Positions 33,487 to 42,767 of a stretch of 64,000 nt of DNA are shown one piece after another. The notes under the pieces were generated by a model. The model saw nothing but the letters and a program-made list of their open reading frames with translations. It did not search any database and was not told the DNA's origin. How positions within the stretch are numbered: position 1 is the first letter of the stretch; each line of letters begins with the position of its first letter. Location: positions 105,464 to 169,463 of the forward strand of contig CAVCGL010000003.1 in NCBI GenBank assembly GCA_963601915.1, read 5' to 3'. The stretch comes from Butyricicoccus_A sp963601915 (lineage in GTDB: Bacteria > Bacillota > Clostridia > Oscillospirales > Butyricicoccaceae). The position numbers and the translations under genes were made by a program.

Positions 33487-34407
33487 TTACTTACCCAGCA
33501 GCTCGCGTTCGATGATCTCGCGTGCTTCCGGTGCCTGCTTCTCCATCTTCTCCGGGAAGCCGAAGTAGGAAACACAAGCGATGTTGTCGCCGCCAACCTT
33601 TGGAGCATCAGCCTTCAGCTGCTTGTTTGCGAAGTCCATCTCACGCAGGGTCTCGAAGATGCCCGGGAAGTCAACCTCGCCCTCACCCATAGCGGTGTGC
33701 TGATGGATGGTAACGTCAGCTCTGCCGTGCTGGTTCAGCCAAGGCGGATTCAGGATGTAACGGCAGTCCTTGGTCTGGTTGTAGGTATCAGCAAACAGAA
33801 CGTGGGTCAGCTCGTCGCCAGCGTACTTCAGCATGTGGCGAACGTCGCCCTTGCCCTGATCGTAGAAGAAGCCATGGGAAGCAGAGTATACATAGCCCAG
33901 GTTCTTGGAACGGAAGGACTTCACCAGATCGCAAGCCTCATCGTTCAGCTCGCAGAAGTCATACGGATGAGACTGAACCTCAACACGCAGGCCTTCGCGC
34001 TCGATGATCGGCAGCAGCTCTTCCATGGAGCGGAACCACATGCCATTGCAGATTTCCTGCTGGTTCGGATCGCCGGAGAACTCGGTGTTGATTACCGGTA
34101 CGCCCATGTTTACAGCGATCTCGATGATCTTCTTCCAGTTTGCAACCGCGTGCTGACGCTGCTCCTCGGTCGGGCCGCTCCAGCGGTATACTACGATGAA
34201 GGAAGAGATCTCTACGCCGGTCTCCTTGAGAGCCTGACGGTACTCTGCCTCGCACTCCTTGGAGAACAGCGGGTGCTTGTAGAACGGGTTGATGCGCGGA
34301 TGCGGGGACTGCTCGATGTACTTGTAGCCCCAATCAGCTACCTTATGAACCATGGTGTTGATGTCGTACTGCTTCGCAAGAACGTCAACGTCAAACGCAA
34401 TTTTCAT
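33487..34407 (-). CDS. Sugar phosphate isomerase/epimerase, TIM barrel
   Basis: The 306-residue protein belongs to the AP-endonuclease-2-like (xylose-isomerase-like) fold: an N-terminal MKIAFDVDVLAKQ start, EFSGDPNQQE, VEVQSHPYDF, and YSASHGFFYDQGKGDVRHML with His/Glu/Asp metal-ligand candidates. It resembles IolE/IolH or hydroxypyruvate isomerase relatives, but I cannot assign a specific substrate. AGGAGG precedes the ATG at 34407; the frame is open upstream. It is divergent from an AraC regulator, the likely controller. Confidence 0.82.
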   Translation of the reverse strand: MKIAFDVDVLAKQYDINTMVHKVADWGYKYIEQSPHPRINPFYKHPLFSKECEAEYRQALKETGVEISSFIVVYRWSGPTEEQRQHAVANWKKIIEIAVNMGVPVINTEFSGDPNQQEICNGMWFRSMEELLPIIEREGLRVEVQSHPYDFCELNDEACDLVKSFRSKNLGYVYSASHGFFYDQGKGDVRHMLKYAGDELTHVLFADTYNQTKDCRYILNPPWLNQHGRADVTIHQHTAMGEGEVDFPGIFETLREMDFANKQLKADAPKVGGDNIACVSYFGFPEKMEKQAPEAREIIERELLGK

Positions 34408-34474
34408 GTTGGTTTCCTCCTCTAAAAATCCTTGGTTTTCCGTCTGTAAGGGACGGTTCCCTGTTGTTGCCCCT

Positions 34475-34504
34475 ATTATACCGTATGGGAGCCCCGTCTC
34501 ACAA
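34475..34504 (-). promoter_or_regulatory. Promoter of the TIM-barrel isomerase gene
   Basis: Minus strand TTGTGA (34504-34499) and TATAAT (34480-34475), spacer 18 bp. Confidence 0.75.
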
Positions 34505-34558
34505 TGATACAATTTGCGGACTTACTGATAAATTCTGCTATTTTTCAGTAACCATCCC

Positions 34559-34587
34559 TTGATTTCTCCGACATCTATTGATACCAT
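34559..34587 (+). promoter_or_regulatory. Putative promoter of the AraC-family gene
   Basis: TTGATT (34559-34564) and TACCAT (34582-34587), spacer 17 bp. Confidence 0.5.
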
Positions 34588-34610
34588 ACATATATAGGAG
34601 GGGGATTGCC

Positions 34611-35480
34611 ATGTTAATTCCGGAAACCGGTGTGCATCAGATCTCTGAACGGTACTTTTTCACGCCGTCCGCCCTCGCGCGGGACTTATTTTATTATCCG
34701 TCCCGCTGCGGACACTATTTCTGTGACCACACCTACTCGTTTAATCATCAGGATAAAATCGCCCAGCAGAGCGATCACAACAATCATATCATGCTGTTTC
34801 TCGTGCAAAACGGCGCGCTAGAGCTGAAAATTGACGGCTGGGATATGCTCGCCACGCGCGGCCAGTTTGTCCTGTTCGACTGCCGCCACCCCTATCAGTA
34901 TCGGGCATCGGACGGCTTTGAATTTATCTGGCTGCTGTTCAACGGCTTAAATTCTTCGTCCTTTTATCAGCGCATTATTCGCTCGCACGGCGGACACCAT
35001 GTATTTTCGACGGCATCTCTGCCGGAAATTCTACAGCTTTTGGATTCTCTATTGAGCAGCTGTGCTTCCGGTGAGCGCATGAGCGAAGCGGCCTGCTCTC
35101 AGCTGCTGCATCGTATGCTGTGCCTGCTGCTGCTGACGGAGAATCCGCCGGAAAAAGCGGAAACCGACCGCATCGCACTTGCCATCCGGTATATGAACGC
35201 ACATTTATTTGAGCCGATCAACGTCAAGGCGGTTGCCGAGTCCGTCAATTGGAGCCAATCGCATTTTTCCCGCGAGTTCAAAGCGCACACGGGCTATTCT
35301 CCATACGAATACATTATTTTGCGCCGTATTGACAAGGCCAAGCACATGCTGACCTCTACCCAGATGTCCGTCAAGCAAATCGCCTATCACACCGGCTACA
35401 ACAGCGAGGAAAACTTCATCCACAGCTTTCAGAAAAACGTCGGACTCTCTCCGAGCCTGTTCCGAAAGTATCCGATATAA
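34611..35480 (+). CDS. AraC family transcriptional regulator
   Basis: The 289-residue protein has an N-terminal cupin-like ligand-binding domain (about residues 10-160) and a C-terminal double helix-turn-helix (about 185-285) with INVKAVAESVNWSQSHFSREF and TQMSVKQIAYHTGYNSEENF. GGAGGGG at 34598-34604 sets the start at 34611. It is divergent from the isomerase gene and probably senses a sugar of the same pathway. Confidence 0.92.
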   Translation: MLIPETGVHQISERYFFTPSALARDLFYYPSRCGHYFCDHTYSFNHQDKIAQQSDHNNHIMLFLVQNGALELKIDGWDMLATRGQFVLFDCRHPYQYRASDGFEFIWLLFNGLNSSSFYQRIIRSHGGHHVFSTASLPEILQLLDSLLSSCASGERMSEAACSQLLHRMLCLLLLTENPPEKAETDRIALAIRYMNAHLFEPINVKAVAESVNWSQSHFSREFKAHTGYSPYEYIILRRIDKAKHMLTSTQMSVKQIAYHTGYNSEENFIHSFQKNVGLSPSLFRKYPI

Positions 35481-35481
35481 C

Positions 35482-35512
35482 AAATGCCGCAGAGTGATAC
35501 TCTGCGGCATTT
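35482..35512. terminator. Bidirectional terminator
   Basis: AAATGCCGCAGAGT / ACTCTGCGGCATTT perfect 14-bp stem with a 3-nt loop, between the convergent AraC and dehydrogenase genes. Confidence 0.85.
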
Positions 35513-35528
35513 ATGGTTTATTTATGCT

Positions 35529-36545
35529 TTACTTGTAGAAATCCGGACGCGGACCGACTGCAATCGGCTCAATCTGTCCCTCGTTCTGCTGTGCACGCAC
35601 CAGTGCATCCGCCGTGACATTGGCAATCACGCCGTCCCATGCGTTCGGGCCGGTCAGCTCACCGGCACGCACGGCGTCAATCCACTGCTGGATTTCCAAA
35701 TCATAGGCGCGCTTCCAATGATTCTTCCAGTTTTCATCCAGCGGAATGGTCTGGCCGCCCGCCTTGCGCAGCAGCGGACGCGGCGGCTTCGGCAAATCAA
35801 TGATACCCTTCTCACAGACAATCTGGCAGTTGATGTCATAGCCAAACTGGCAGTTAAGGAACACTTCAATCGTCGCAAGCACGCCGGACTTACAGCGGAT
35901 GTGCATAATCTGCGGGTCTTTCAGCTCTGGATTCTTATTGCTGGTCTGGCGCGGGAACATGACCTGTGCGCTCTCATAGTTCTCATTGAGCAGCCAGTGA
36001 ATGACATCAATTTCATGAATCGCCGCATCATAGACCGCCATCTCTGTGGTAAAGCCATCGTCTACCTCCGGGAACCAATGCGAACAGCGCAGATACAGCG
36101 GCGCGCCAAATTCAAATTCGCCGGAATCCAGCAGCTCCTTGACCTGTGTATACGATTCATCAAAGCGGCGCATAAAGCCGACCTGAATCAGCTTTTTGCC
36201 CAGCTCCATCTCGATTTCCGCCAGCTCCAGAGAGTCCTCGGCGGTTGTCGTCAGCGGCTTTTCGCAAAAAATCGGCTTGCCTGCCTCCAACGCCTGAATG
36301 ACGGTTTCCTTGTGTGCAAATGCCGGTGTGGTACAAATAATGGCATCGACATCTGGATCGTTGACCAAATCCGCGCTGTTGATATATACCGTTGCGCCCA
36401 GCGGGTCTCCCACCTGATGTGCGCCCTCTACATACAGATCCGATACAGCAACGACCTTGCCGCCGGCCAGTCTGTTGGTGATTCGGTTAATATGTTCGCG
36501 TCCAATGGCGCCGCAGCCGACGACACCAATTCTTAACAGTTCCAT
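35529..36545 (-). CDS. Gfo/Idh/MocA family oxidoreductase
   Basis: The 338-residue NAD(P)-dependent dehydrogenase has the Rossmann motif GVVGCGAIGREH (residues 7-18), FCEKPLTTT with the catalytic-type Lys, and AVYDAAIHEIDVIHWLL with the conserved Asp/His. It is related to IolG but clearly distinct from the two iolG copies (about one third similar by eye). The substrate may be an inositol isomer or sugar. GGAGG precedes the ATG. An AraC gene lies directly upstream on the same strand. Confidence 0.88.
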   Translation of the reverse strand: MELLRIGVVGCGAIGREHINRITNRLAGGKVVAVSDLYVEGAHQVGDPLGATVYINSADLVNDPDVDAIICTTPAFAHKETVIQALEAGKPIFCEKPLTTTAEDSLELAEIEMELGKKLIQVGFMRRFDESYTQVKELLDSGEFEFGAPLYLRCSHWFPEVDDGFTTEMAVYDAAIHEIDVIHWLLNENYESAQVMFPRQTSNKNPELKDPQIMHIRCKSGVLATIEVFLNCQFGYDINCQIVCEKGIIDLPKPPRPLLRKAGGQTIPLDENWKNHWKRAYDLEIQQWIDAVRAGELTGPNAWDGVIANVTADALVRAQQNEGQIEPIAVGPRPDFYK

Positions 36546-36687
36546 GTTCTGCCTCCATCATCATCCGTGTTCTATGCTGTATCAGCTTCTATCACTGATT
36601 ATACGGATTTTTCCGCTGTTTTGCAATATCCTTCCGCCGTTTTCACGCAATCCATCATCAAATCATACAAAGTTCCCACACTTATCA

Positions 36688-37554
36688 TCAAGTCTTGCGC
36701 GAATCCGTCATCCCGCGAATCATCATGCGGTACTCTCGCGGAGATTTTCCTACGGCTTTGCGAAATACCGACGTAAAATAGGTATAGCTGTTGTATCCGC
36801 ACTGCAGCGCAATGCGCTGCACGGACTGGTCGGTGGACGCGAGCAGCATCTGTGCCCGCGCGATGCGGCGGCGCGTGATATACTGCATCGGCGTGCAGCC
36901 CGCGCCCGTCAAAAATACGCGGTCCAAATGGTATTTGCTGACACCCATCGCCTGTGCGATGCTGTCCAGCGTCAGCGGCTCGGTATAGTGCCGATCCAGA
37001 TACCGCTGGGTGCGCACGCCAAGGCTATACCGCGCCTGTTCCATTTGTTCCGTCACCGCTCTCTGCAATCGCAGCGCCAGCAAAACAGCCGCGGCGGACA
37101 AATAGCTGCAAATTTCGCCGCTCTGCCCGTTCGGGTCCTGCGCCGCCTGCATCAAAGCCAGCAGCAGCTGTTCCAGCGCTTGGCTTCCCTCTCCCGCGTG
37201 AACAATCGGGCGTTCGCTTGATTCCAGAAAGCAGTTTTCCGCTCTCCCTCGGCACATCAAATGCGAAACACCACAGGAAATGACGGTTGCCTGCTGTTCG
37301 TCCTGTGTCCAGCAGGCGTGCGGCTCTCCCGCTGAGCACAACATAAAATCTCCCGCCTGCATGGTTTCCTGTCCGCCCGCAATGCTGACTTGACAGCTTC
37401 CCTTCTGTACCAGCAGCAGCTCGGCATGATCTGCGTGAAAATGCTGTGCTTGTCCCGTCTGACTGAGCTGGCTGGACTCGATGTGCAGCAGCACCGGCAG
37501 CTTGCCGTCTTCAAATCCGCTGTGACCGACTCCCTGTGTGATATATTCCAGCAT
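36688..37554 (-). CDS. AraC family transcriptional regulator
   Basis: The 288-residue protein has an N-terminal cupin (HFHADHAELLLVQKGSCQVSI and MQAGDFMLCSAGEPHA) and a C-terminal AraC domain (LTLDSIAQAMGVSKYHLDRVF and QSVQRIALQCGYNSYTYFTSVFRKAVGKSPREYR). ATG 37554 fits AAGGGGATG. It is 142 bp upstream of the dehydrogenase gene on the same strand, which suggests it controls that gene. The short gap between the two holds no clear terminator. Confidence 0.92.
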   Translation of the reverse strand: MLEYITQGVGHSGFEDGKLPVLLHIESSQLSQTGQAQHFHADHAELLLVQKGSCQVSIAGGQETMQAGDFMLCSAGEPHACWTQDEQQATVISCGVSHLMCRGRAENCFLESSERPIVHAGEGSQALEQLLLALMQAAQDPNGQSGEICSYLSAAAVLLALRLQRAVTEQMEQARYSLGVRTQRYLDRHYTEPLTLDSIAQAMGVSKYHLDRVFLTGAGCTPMQYITRRRIARAQMLLASTDQSVQRIALQCGYNSYTYFTSVFRKAVGKSPREYRMMIRGMTDSRKT

Positions 37555-37742
37555 ATGGCATCCCCTTTCTATGCTCCGCATACATATGTTGATTATAGCA
37601 TATTTGTACAGCAATCCCTACCAATTGTTCACACAACAAACACACGAACGTGCTACTATAGGCAGGTAACGAGGATAATTGCAGAATCTATGTGCACAAA
37701 AATACAGTTGTGCACACATTTCCTGCCAACAGGAGGAATTTT

Positions 37743-38762
37743 ATGATACAGGTACAGGGTCTTACCCGCCGATATGGCGACACGGTTGCCGTATCCGGTC
37801 TCTCCTTTTCCGTCAAGGAAGGGGAAATTGTCGGTTTTCTCGGTCCAAACGGTGCCGGAAAGACCACAACCATGAACATGATTACCGGCTGCCTGCGTCC
37901 AACCGCAGGCACCGCGATTCTTGGCGGCTTTGACATCGACACGGATGCCGATCAGGCGCGCAAAATGATCGGCTATCTGCCGGAAAATCCGCCGCTCTAT
38001 CCGGATATGACGGTTGCGGAATATCTGGACTTTGTCTACGCGCTCAAAAAGTGTACGCTTCCTAAGGAAGAACATCTCAAGCAGGTGTGCGAGATGACCG
38101 GCTTGACGGACGTATCCGGTAGACTCATTCGCAATCTGTCCAAGGGCTACCGCCAGCGAACCGGACTGGCACAGGCTCTGATTGGCGATCCAAAAGTGCT
38201 GATTCTCGACGAGCCGACCGTTGGCCTCGACCCGAAGCAGATCATTGAAATCCGCGAAACCATCCGCTCTCTCGGGCAAAAGCACACCGTAATTTTGTCC
38301 AGCCATATTCTGCCGGAGGTACAGGCGGTTTGTGACCGGATTCTGGTCATTCACCACGGCAAAATCGTCGCAGACGGCACGCCGACCGAGCTGAGCGACC
38401 GCATGGAGGGCGCAGAACAGCTGGAAATGACCATCGAAGGCGAAGCCGAAGCTGTGCTGCGCATTCTGCGGGCGGTTCCCAGCGTTGCCGAAGCCGTCTG
38501 CGTCCGCGAGGACGGCAAAAAGTCGGTGTACCGCATCACGGCGGAGCCGGATGCCGATGTGCGCCGCGATGTCTTCGACGCACTGAGTCAAAACCGCATG
38601 GCTATCCTGTCCATGCAGCAGGTGGAACTCAGCTTGGAGCAGATTTTCTTGGAGCTGACCGATTCTGATGAGACCGAAGCACCGGCGCAGCCGCAGCCGG
38701 AGGCCGAACCAAAGAAGAAAAAACGCCGGTTGTTCGGCAGAAAGCGAGGGGATGACAAGTGA
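37743..38762 (+). CDS. ABC transporter ATP-binding protein (Gld-like system)
   Basis: The 339-residue ATPase has Walker A GPNGAGKTT (about residues 36-44), the signature LSKGYRQR, Walker B VLILDEP with TVGLDP, and the H-loop SSHIL. The C-terminal 30 residues are Pro/Glu then Lys/Arg-rich. The gene order ATPase, short permease, GldG-like protein, DUF4340 protein matches the GldA-F-G type export or gliding-type ABC operons found in many non-gliding Firmicutes. AGGAGG precedes the ATG. The four genes overlap or touch, so they form one operon. Confidence 0.92.
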   Translation: MIQVQGLTRRYGDTVAVSGLSFSVKEGEIVGFLGPNGAGKTTTMNMITGCLRPTAGTAILGGFDIDTDADQARKMIGYLPENPPLYPDMTVAEYLDFVYALKKCTLPKEEHLKQVCEMTGLTDVSGRLIRNLSKGYRQRTGLAQALIGDPKVLILDEPTVGLDPKQIIEIRETIRSLGQKHTVILSSHILPEVQAVCDRILVIHHGKIVADGTPTELSDRMEGAEQLEMTIEGEAEAVLRILRAVPSVAEAVCVREDGKKSVYRITAEPDADVRRDVFDALSQNRMAILSMQQVELSLEQIFLELTDSDETEAPAQPQPEAEPKKKKRRLFGRKRGDDK

Positions 38763-39463
38763 ACGCCATAAGAAAACGCGATATTCAGGGATTTTTCCGC
38801 TCTCCGCTCGGATATGTTTACATCGGCGCGTATCTCGCCGTGATGAATCTTTATTTTTTTGCAACCTGTGTGCTGTCCTCTTCCAGTGATGTCAGCAGTG
38901 TTTTTTCCAACATGCTCATCGTCTTTCTGTTCCTCATGCCGATTTTGACCATGCGGCAATTCAGTGAGGAATACAAGCAGGGCACAGACAAGTTGCTGCT
39001 CACCGCACCGGTCAGCGTGTGGGAAATCGTATTCGGCAAGTTTTTTGCTACGATGGGCGTGCTGCTGCGCGCACTCGCCTGCACGATTCCGTGGCTGATT
39101 ATCATTGCAATTTTCGGCACGCCGTCTTGGCCGGCGATTATCGGCTGTTATGTCGCTGTGATCTTCGCCATTTCGATTTTTGCCGCCATGGGCTTATTCC
39201 TGTCCAGCCTGACAGAGAGCCAGCTCATCGCCGCGGTGTTATCGTTTGCCCTGTTTCTCGGCTTATATATTGTCGATATGCTGAGCTATTCTCTGGGAAC
39301 CAGCACGCTGCTCGGCAAACTGCTCAGCTGGCTTTCCATCTTTACCCGCTATGACACGTTTATGTCGGGAGAGTTTTCGCTCGGCAATCTCATCTACTTC
39401 CTCTCCCTCACCGGTCTGTTTTTGTATTTAACCGCCCGTGTGATCGAGCGCCGCAGAATGTGA
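38759..39463 (+). CDS. ABC-2 type transporter permease
   Basis: The 234-residue protein has six membrane helices and the ABC-2/GldF pattern MRQFSEEYKQGTDKLLLTAPVS. It starts with GTG 38759 and overlaps the ATPase stop by 4 bp. It provides the membrane channel for the ATPase just upstream. Substrate unknown. Confidence 0.88.
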   Translation: MNAIRKRDIQGFFRSPLGYVYIGAYLAVMNLYFFATCVLSSSSDVSSVFSNMLIVFLFLMPILTMRQFSEEYKQGTDKLLLTAPVSVWEIVFGKFFATMGVLLRALACTIPWLIIIAIFGTPSWPAIIGCYVAVIFAISIFAAMGLFLSSLTESQLIAAVLSFALFLGLYIVDMLSYSLGTSTLLGKLLSWLSIFTRYDTFMSGEFSLGNLIYFLSLTGLFLYLTARVIERRRM

Positions 39464-39476
39464 GGAGGTGTGCACC

Positions 39477-40973
39477 ATGTTTAACAAACACAAAAAAACG
39501 CAAAAAGCGCCCGCTTTGACGCCGGAGCAAAAGGCGCAGCGCTGCAAAAAGCTGCGCCGTGTATCGGTCTCCGCAGGCAGTCTCGCCATCGTGCTGGTCG
39601 CTGTGATTCTCGTCAATCTGATTGCCACCAGTCTGACAGACAAATTTGATTTGAATCTTGATCTGACGTCCAATCAATTGTATCAGATTTCCGACGATAC
39701 CAAGTCTGCCCTGTCCGATCTGAAGGACTCCGTGACGATTACCGTCCTGGCAGACGAGGACGATTTCAAAAAGGATACCTATTACGGCACCGTTTACAAG
39801 CTGCTGAACAAATACACGCAGCTCGCCGGAGACAAGCTGAGCATCAGCTATGTCAATCCCTACACCAACCCGAATGCCGTGAGCAAGTACAGCAATCTCG
39901 CGTCCTCTATCACGACCGGCAGTGTCATTGTCTCGTGCGGAGACAACACGCGCGTGCTCAACACGAGTGATTTCTACGCCACAGAGGCAAGCTCCTCCTA
40001 TTCCGGCTACTATGATGTGACCGGCTTTCAGGGCGAACAGGCTCTGACTTCCGCCATTCTGTCCGTCACCAGCGAGGAAACCCCTGGCATGTACGTCTTG
40101 CAGGGACACAACGAGAGCATTTCCACCAGTCTGTCCACGCTGTTTACCTCGGCGGGCTACACGGCAAACACGCTGAATCTCACCGAAGAAAAGAAAATTC
40201 CGGATGACGCTTCCGTTCTCGTGCTCAGTCTGCCGCAGACCGACTACACGGAAGACGAAATCAATCTCATTGACGCCTTTGTCAAGAACGGCGGCGATCT
40301 GATGGTATTTGACAGCACCTCCTGCCCGACCGATCTGCCTGTCCTATATTCCTATCTCAAGGAATGGGGCATCACGGTCAATTCCGATATGGTGCTGGAC
40401 GCCAAATACAATATTGACCAAGCGACAGACGTGCTCGCACAGCTGACGGATTCCGATGCCAACAGCGACATTTCCGATTCCGATCAGACGCTCGTTGCAC
40501 CGAACGGCAAGTCGCTGACCGTCCAGCTGCCGGATTCCACGACCGACCGCACGGTAGAAGCTCTGATGGAAAGCCGCGATTCCTCTTACGCAAAGAAGCT
40601 CTCCTCAGACACCAATTACGACAACTATGACAAGGCAGACGGCGACAGCGATGGCCCATTTACGCTGGCAGCGCTGGCACAGTACACCGGCAACGACAAA
40701 AACGGCCAGATCTTTGTGTGCTCCGCCGGTATCATGATGTCGGATGATCTGATGAACGCATCCAGCCTCATGAACCATGCTTTCCTGAGCAATGTACTCG
40801 GCCAGATGCAGCCGACTATCAGCTCTGTTTCCATTCCGTCCAAGAGCCTGTCCGCAGAGCCTCTTGTCATCAGCACAACCGCGGAGTTCCTTGTCTTCCT
40901 GCTTCTGTTCCTGATTCCGGTTGCCATGTTTGTGGGCGGCATTGTCGTCTTTGTCCGTCGGAGGAAGCTGTAA
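39477..40973 (+). CDS. GldG-like ABC transporter accessory protein
   Basis: The 498-residue protein has one N-terminal membrane helix (about residues 30-50), a large extracytoplasmic domain (55-465) with the GldG features (DLTSNQLYQISDDTK, TGFQGEQALTSAIL, YVLQGHNE, LSLPQTDYTEDE) and a C-terminal helix (about 470-490). Start ATG 39477 lies after GAGGAGG; GTG 39468 overlaps that site. It partners the ATPase and permease. Confidence 0.88.
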   Translation: MFNKHKKTQKAPALTPEQKAQRCKKLRRVSVSAGSLAIVLVAVILVNLIATSLTDKFDLNLDLTSNQLYQISDDTKSALSDLKDSVTITVLADEDDFKKDTYYGTVYKLLNKYTQLAGDKLSISYVNPYTNPNAVSKYSNLASSITTGSVIVSCGDNTRVLNTSDFYATEASSSYSGYYDVTGFQGEQALTSAILSVTSEETPGMYVLQGHNESISTSLSTLFTSAGYTANTLNLTEEKKIPDDASVLVLSLPQTDYTEDEINLIDAFVKNGGDLMVFDSTSCPTDLPVLYSYLKEWGITVNSDMVLDAKYNIDQATDVLAQLTDSDANSDISDSDQTLVAPNGKSLTVQLPDSTTDRTVEALMESRDSSYAKKLSSDTNYDNYDKADGDSDGPFTLAALAQYTGNDKNGQIFVCSAGIMMSDDLMNASSLMNHAFLSNVLGQMQPTISSVSIPSKSLSAEPLVISTTAEFLVFLLLFLIPVAMFVGGIVVFVRRRKL

Positions 40974-42433
40974 TGCGAAAAAACACCAAACGGCTGATTG
41001 GGGGTCTGGTCGCTGTCGCCATTCTCGGCGGCGTTTATGCCGGACTCATGCACATGCCGGACGAACAGGACACATCATCCAACGAGACCAAAACACTGGT
41101 CTCGCTGGACACGGAAAAGCTGTCCAGTATCCATGTCACATTGAGCGGCGGCGACGACTACACGCTGACCAGTACGACAGAAAACAAAAAGACCACCTAT
41201 TCCATGTCCGGCTCGCAGGATGCCAGCGCCTACAGCGACAGCCTCATGCAGAATCTCTGCTCGACTGCCAGCTCCGTCTCGGGTCAGGTTGTTGAAACAT
41301 CCTGTGACGATTTGTCCAAATACGGTCTGGCGGACAGCGATTCCGTCAGTACCGTGGCGATCACCGACACAGACGGCAAGACCACTACCCTGCGGTTTGG
41401 CGTGTCCAGTGATGTCGTGAGCGGTACTTATTGCAATATCGACGGCAAAACCGATGTCTATCTGGTGGACAGCGACACCGCCTCCGCCCTGCTAGAACAG
41501 GAGTCGTACTACCGCAATCTGACTGTGCTCGGCAGCTATTACAGCTTGTCCTCCGAGGTGCAAAGCCTGACCGTCGATGCACTCGCAGACGGAACAGTTC
41601 TGACGATACAGGCGCGGGACACCTCCGGCATGGACGAGACGACCGCCAAAGCCTATTCGGATTTCGTCTTTACGGCACCGGTAGCCTGTGACGCAGATGA
41701 TTCCGCGCTGAAAAACGGTCTGCTGTCCGATTTACAGACTCTGCTCACCGCACAGTCTATTGCCGCGGACAATCCGTCTGATTTGAGCCAATACGACTTA
41801 GACAAGCCGGTTGCCCGCGTGCACATCAAGACCAACAGCATCGATGCCACCGTTCTCATCGGCAGCACAACGGACGACAACAGCGGCCGGTATGTCATGA
41901 AGGAAGGCGGCTCGACAGTCTTTATTTCCGATGCTTCCGGCTGCGGCTTCCTAAATGACACATGGAGCGATTGGCGTTCTACCAATTTGATGCCGTTCTC
42001 TCTCAATGAGGTATCCCAAATCACCGTCACACAGGACGGCACAACGCACACGGTCGCTGTGACACAGGAGACCGCCGATGAGGACAGCCAAGACACAGAG
42101 AGCGAGGACAGCTCCAACACAGACAGCAGTGACACGTCTTCCGATGTCTCACAAACCGCCGCATTGGACGGGGAAACCATGAGCACAGAAGCCTTGCAAA
42201 AGCTGTATGCCGCGCTGGATTCCGTCAACTACACGTGGATTCTCGACACGCCGACACAGCAGCAGGCACTGGCATCTGTCACGCTGACGATGACAGACGG
42301 CAGCACCCGTTCGCTGTCGTTCGCCAAGGGCGGCTCACGCGAATATCTCGTCAGCGTAGACGGCGGCGCCTATGCTTACGGCGTGCAGCAGGATGAGCTG
42401 ACCAGTATCACGGACGCACTGACAACGAAGTAA
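40973..42433 (+). CDS. DUF4340 domain protein
   Basis: The 486-residue protein has an N-terminal membrane helix (about residues 7-25) and an extracellular part with repeated DUF4340-type units (LDTEKLSSIHVTLSGGDDY, LSKYGL, LPLRFG-type strands) and a Ser/Asp/Glu/Thr-rich linker (about 365-395). Its start shares the A of the previous TAA stop. DUF4340 proteins are encoded beside GldG-like ABC systems; the function is unknown. Confidence 0.85.
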   Translation: MRKNTKRLIGGLVAVAILGGVYAGLMHMPDEQDTSSNETKTLVSLDTEKLSSIHVTLSGGDDYTLTSTTENKKTTYSMSGSQDASAYSDSLMQNLCSTASSVSGQVVETSCDDLSKYGLADSDSVSTVAITDTDGKTTTLRFGVSSDVVSGTYCNIDGKTDVYLVDSDTASALLEQESYYRNLTVLGSYYSLSSEVQSLTVDALADGTVLTIQARDTSGMDETTAKAYSDFVFTAPVACDADDSALKNGLLSDLQTLLTAQSIAADNPSDLSQYDLDKPVARVHIKTNSIDATVLIGSTTDDNSGRYVMKEGGSTVFISDASGCGFLNDTWSDWRSTNLMPFSLNEVSQITVTQDGTTHTVAVTQETADEDSQDTESEDSSNTDSSDTSSDVSQTAALDGETMSTEALQKLYAALDSVNYTWILDTPTQQQALASVTLTMTDGSTRSLSFAKGGSREYLVSVDGGAYAYGVQQDELTSITDALTTK

Positions 42434-42443
42434 GATAAAAAAA

Positions 42444-42714
42444 AGCCTTCCTCTCTGAGGAAGGTGGCGCGGCGCAAGCCGTGACGGAAGGAGCAGCACG
42501 CGAGCAAGTACGTTTAAGAGTCAACTTGATTCGTCAGGTATGCAGTCCGCACCGGTCTCTCGGCTCTCCCTTTGAGAGAGCTGGCATTTGCATAGCAAAT
42601 GACTGAGAGGGCGAATCTCGCAAGTTCGTATAAGAGTTACCCTGATTCGTCAGGGCTAGCTGGTATTAGCCCTCTCTGTCGCTCCGCGACATCTCTCCCA
42701 AAGGGAGAGACAAG
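42444..42714. repeat. Dispersed palindrome-rich repeat, copy 3
   Basis: Contains the modules CCTTCCTCTCTGAGGAAGG, GGCTCTCCCTTTGAGAGAGC, GGCATTTGCATAGCAAATGACTGAGAGGGC and GTCGCTCCGCGACATCTCTCCC in the same order as copy 2. Confidence 0.9.
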
Positions 42715-42726
42715 TTTAAAATACGC

Positions 42727-42754
42727 ACAAAAAACTCCCTTTCGGGAGTTTTTT
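42727..42754 (-). terminator. Terminator of the hrcA-grpE-dnaK-dnaJ operon
   Basis: AAAACTCCC / GGGAGTTTT stem with TTTC loop and a T-run on the minus strand. Confidence 0.9.
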
Positions 42755-42767
42755 TGCATACTATCAC

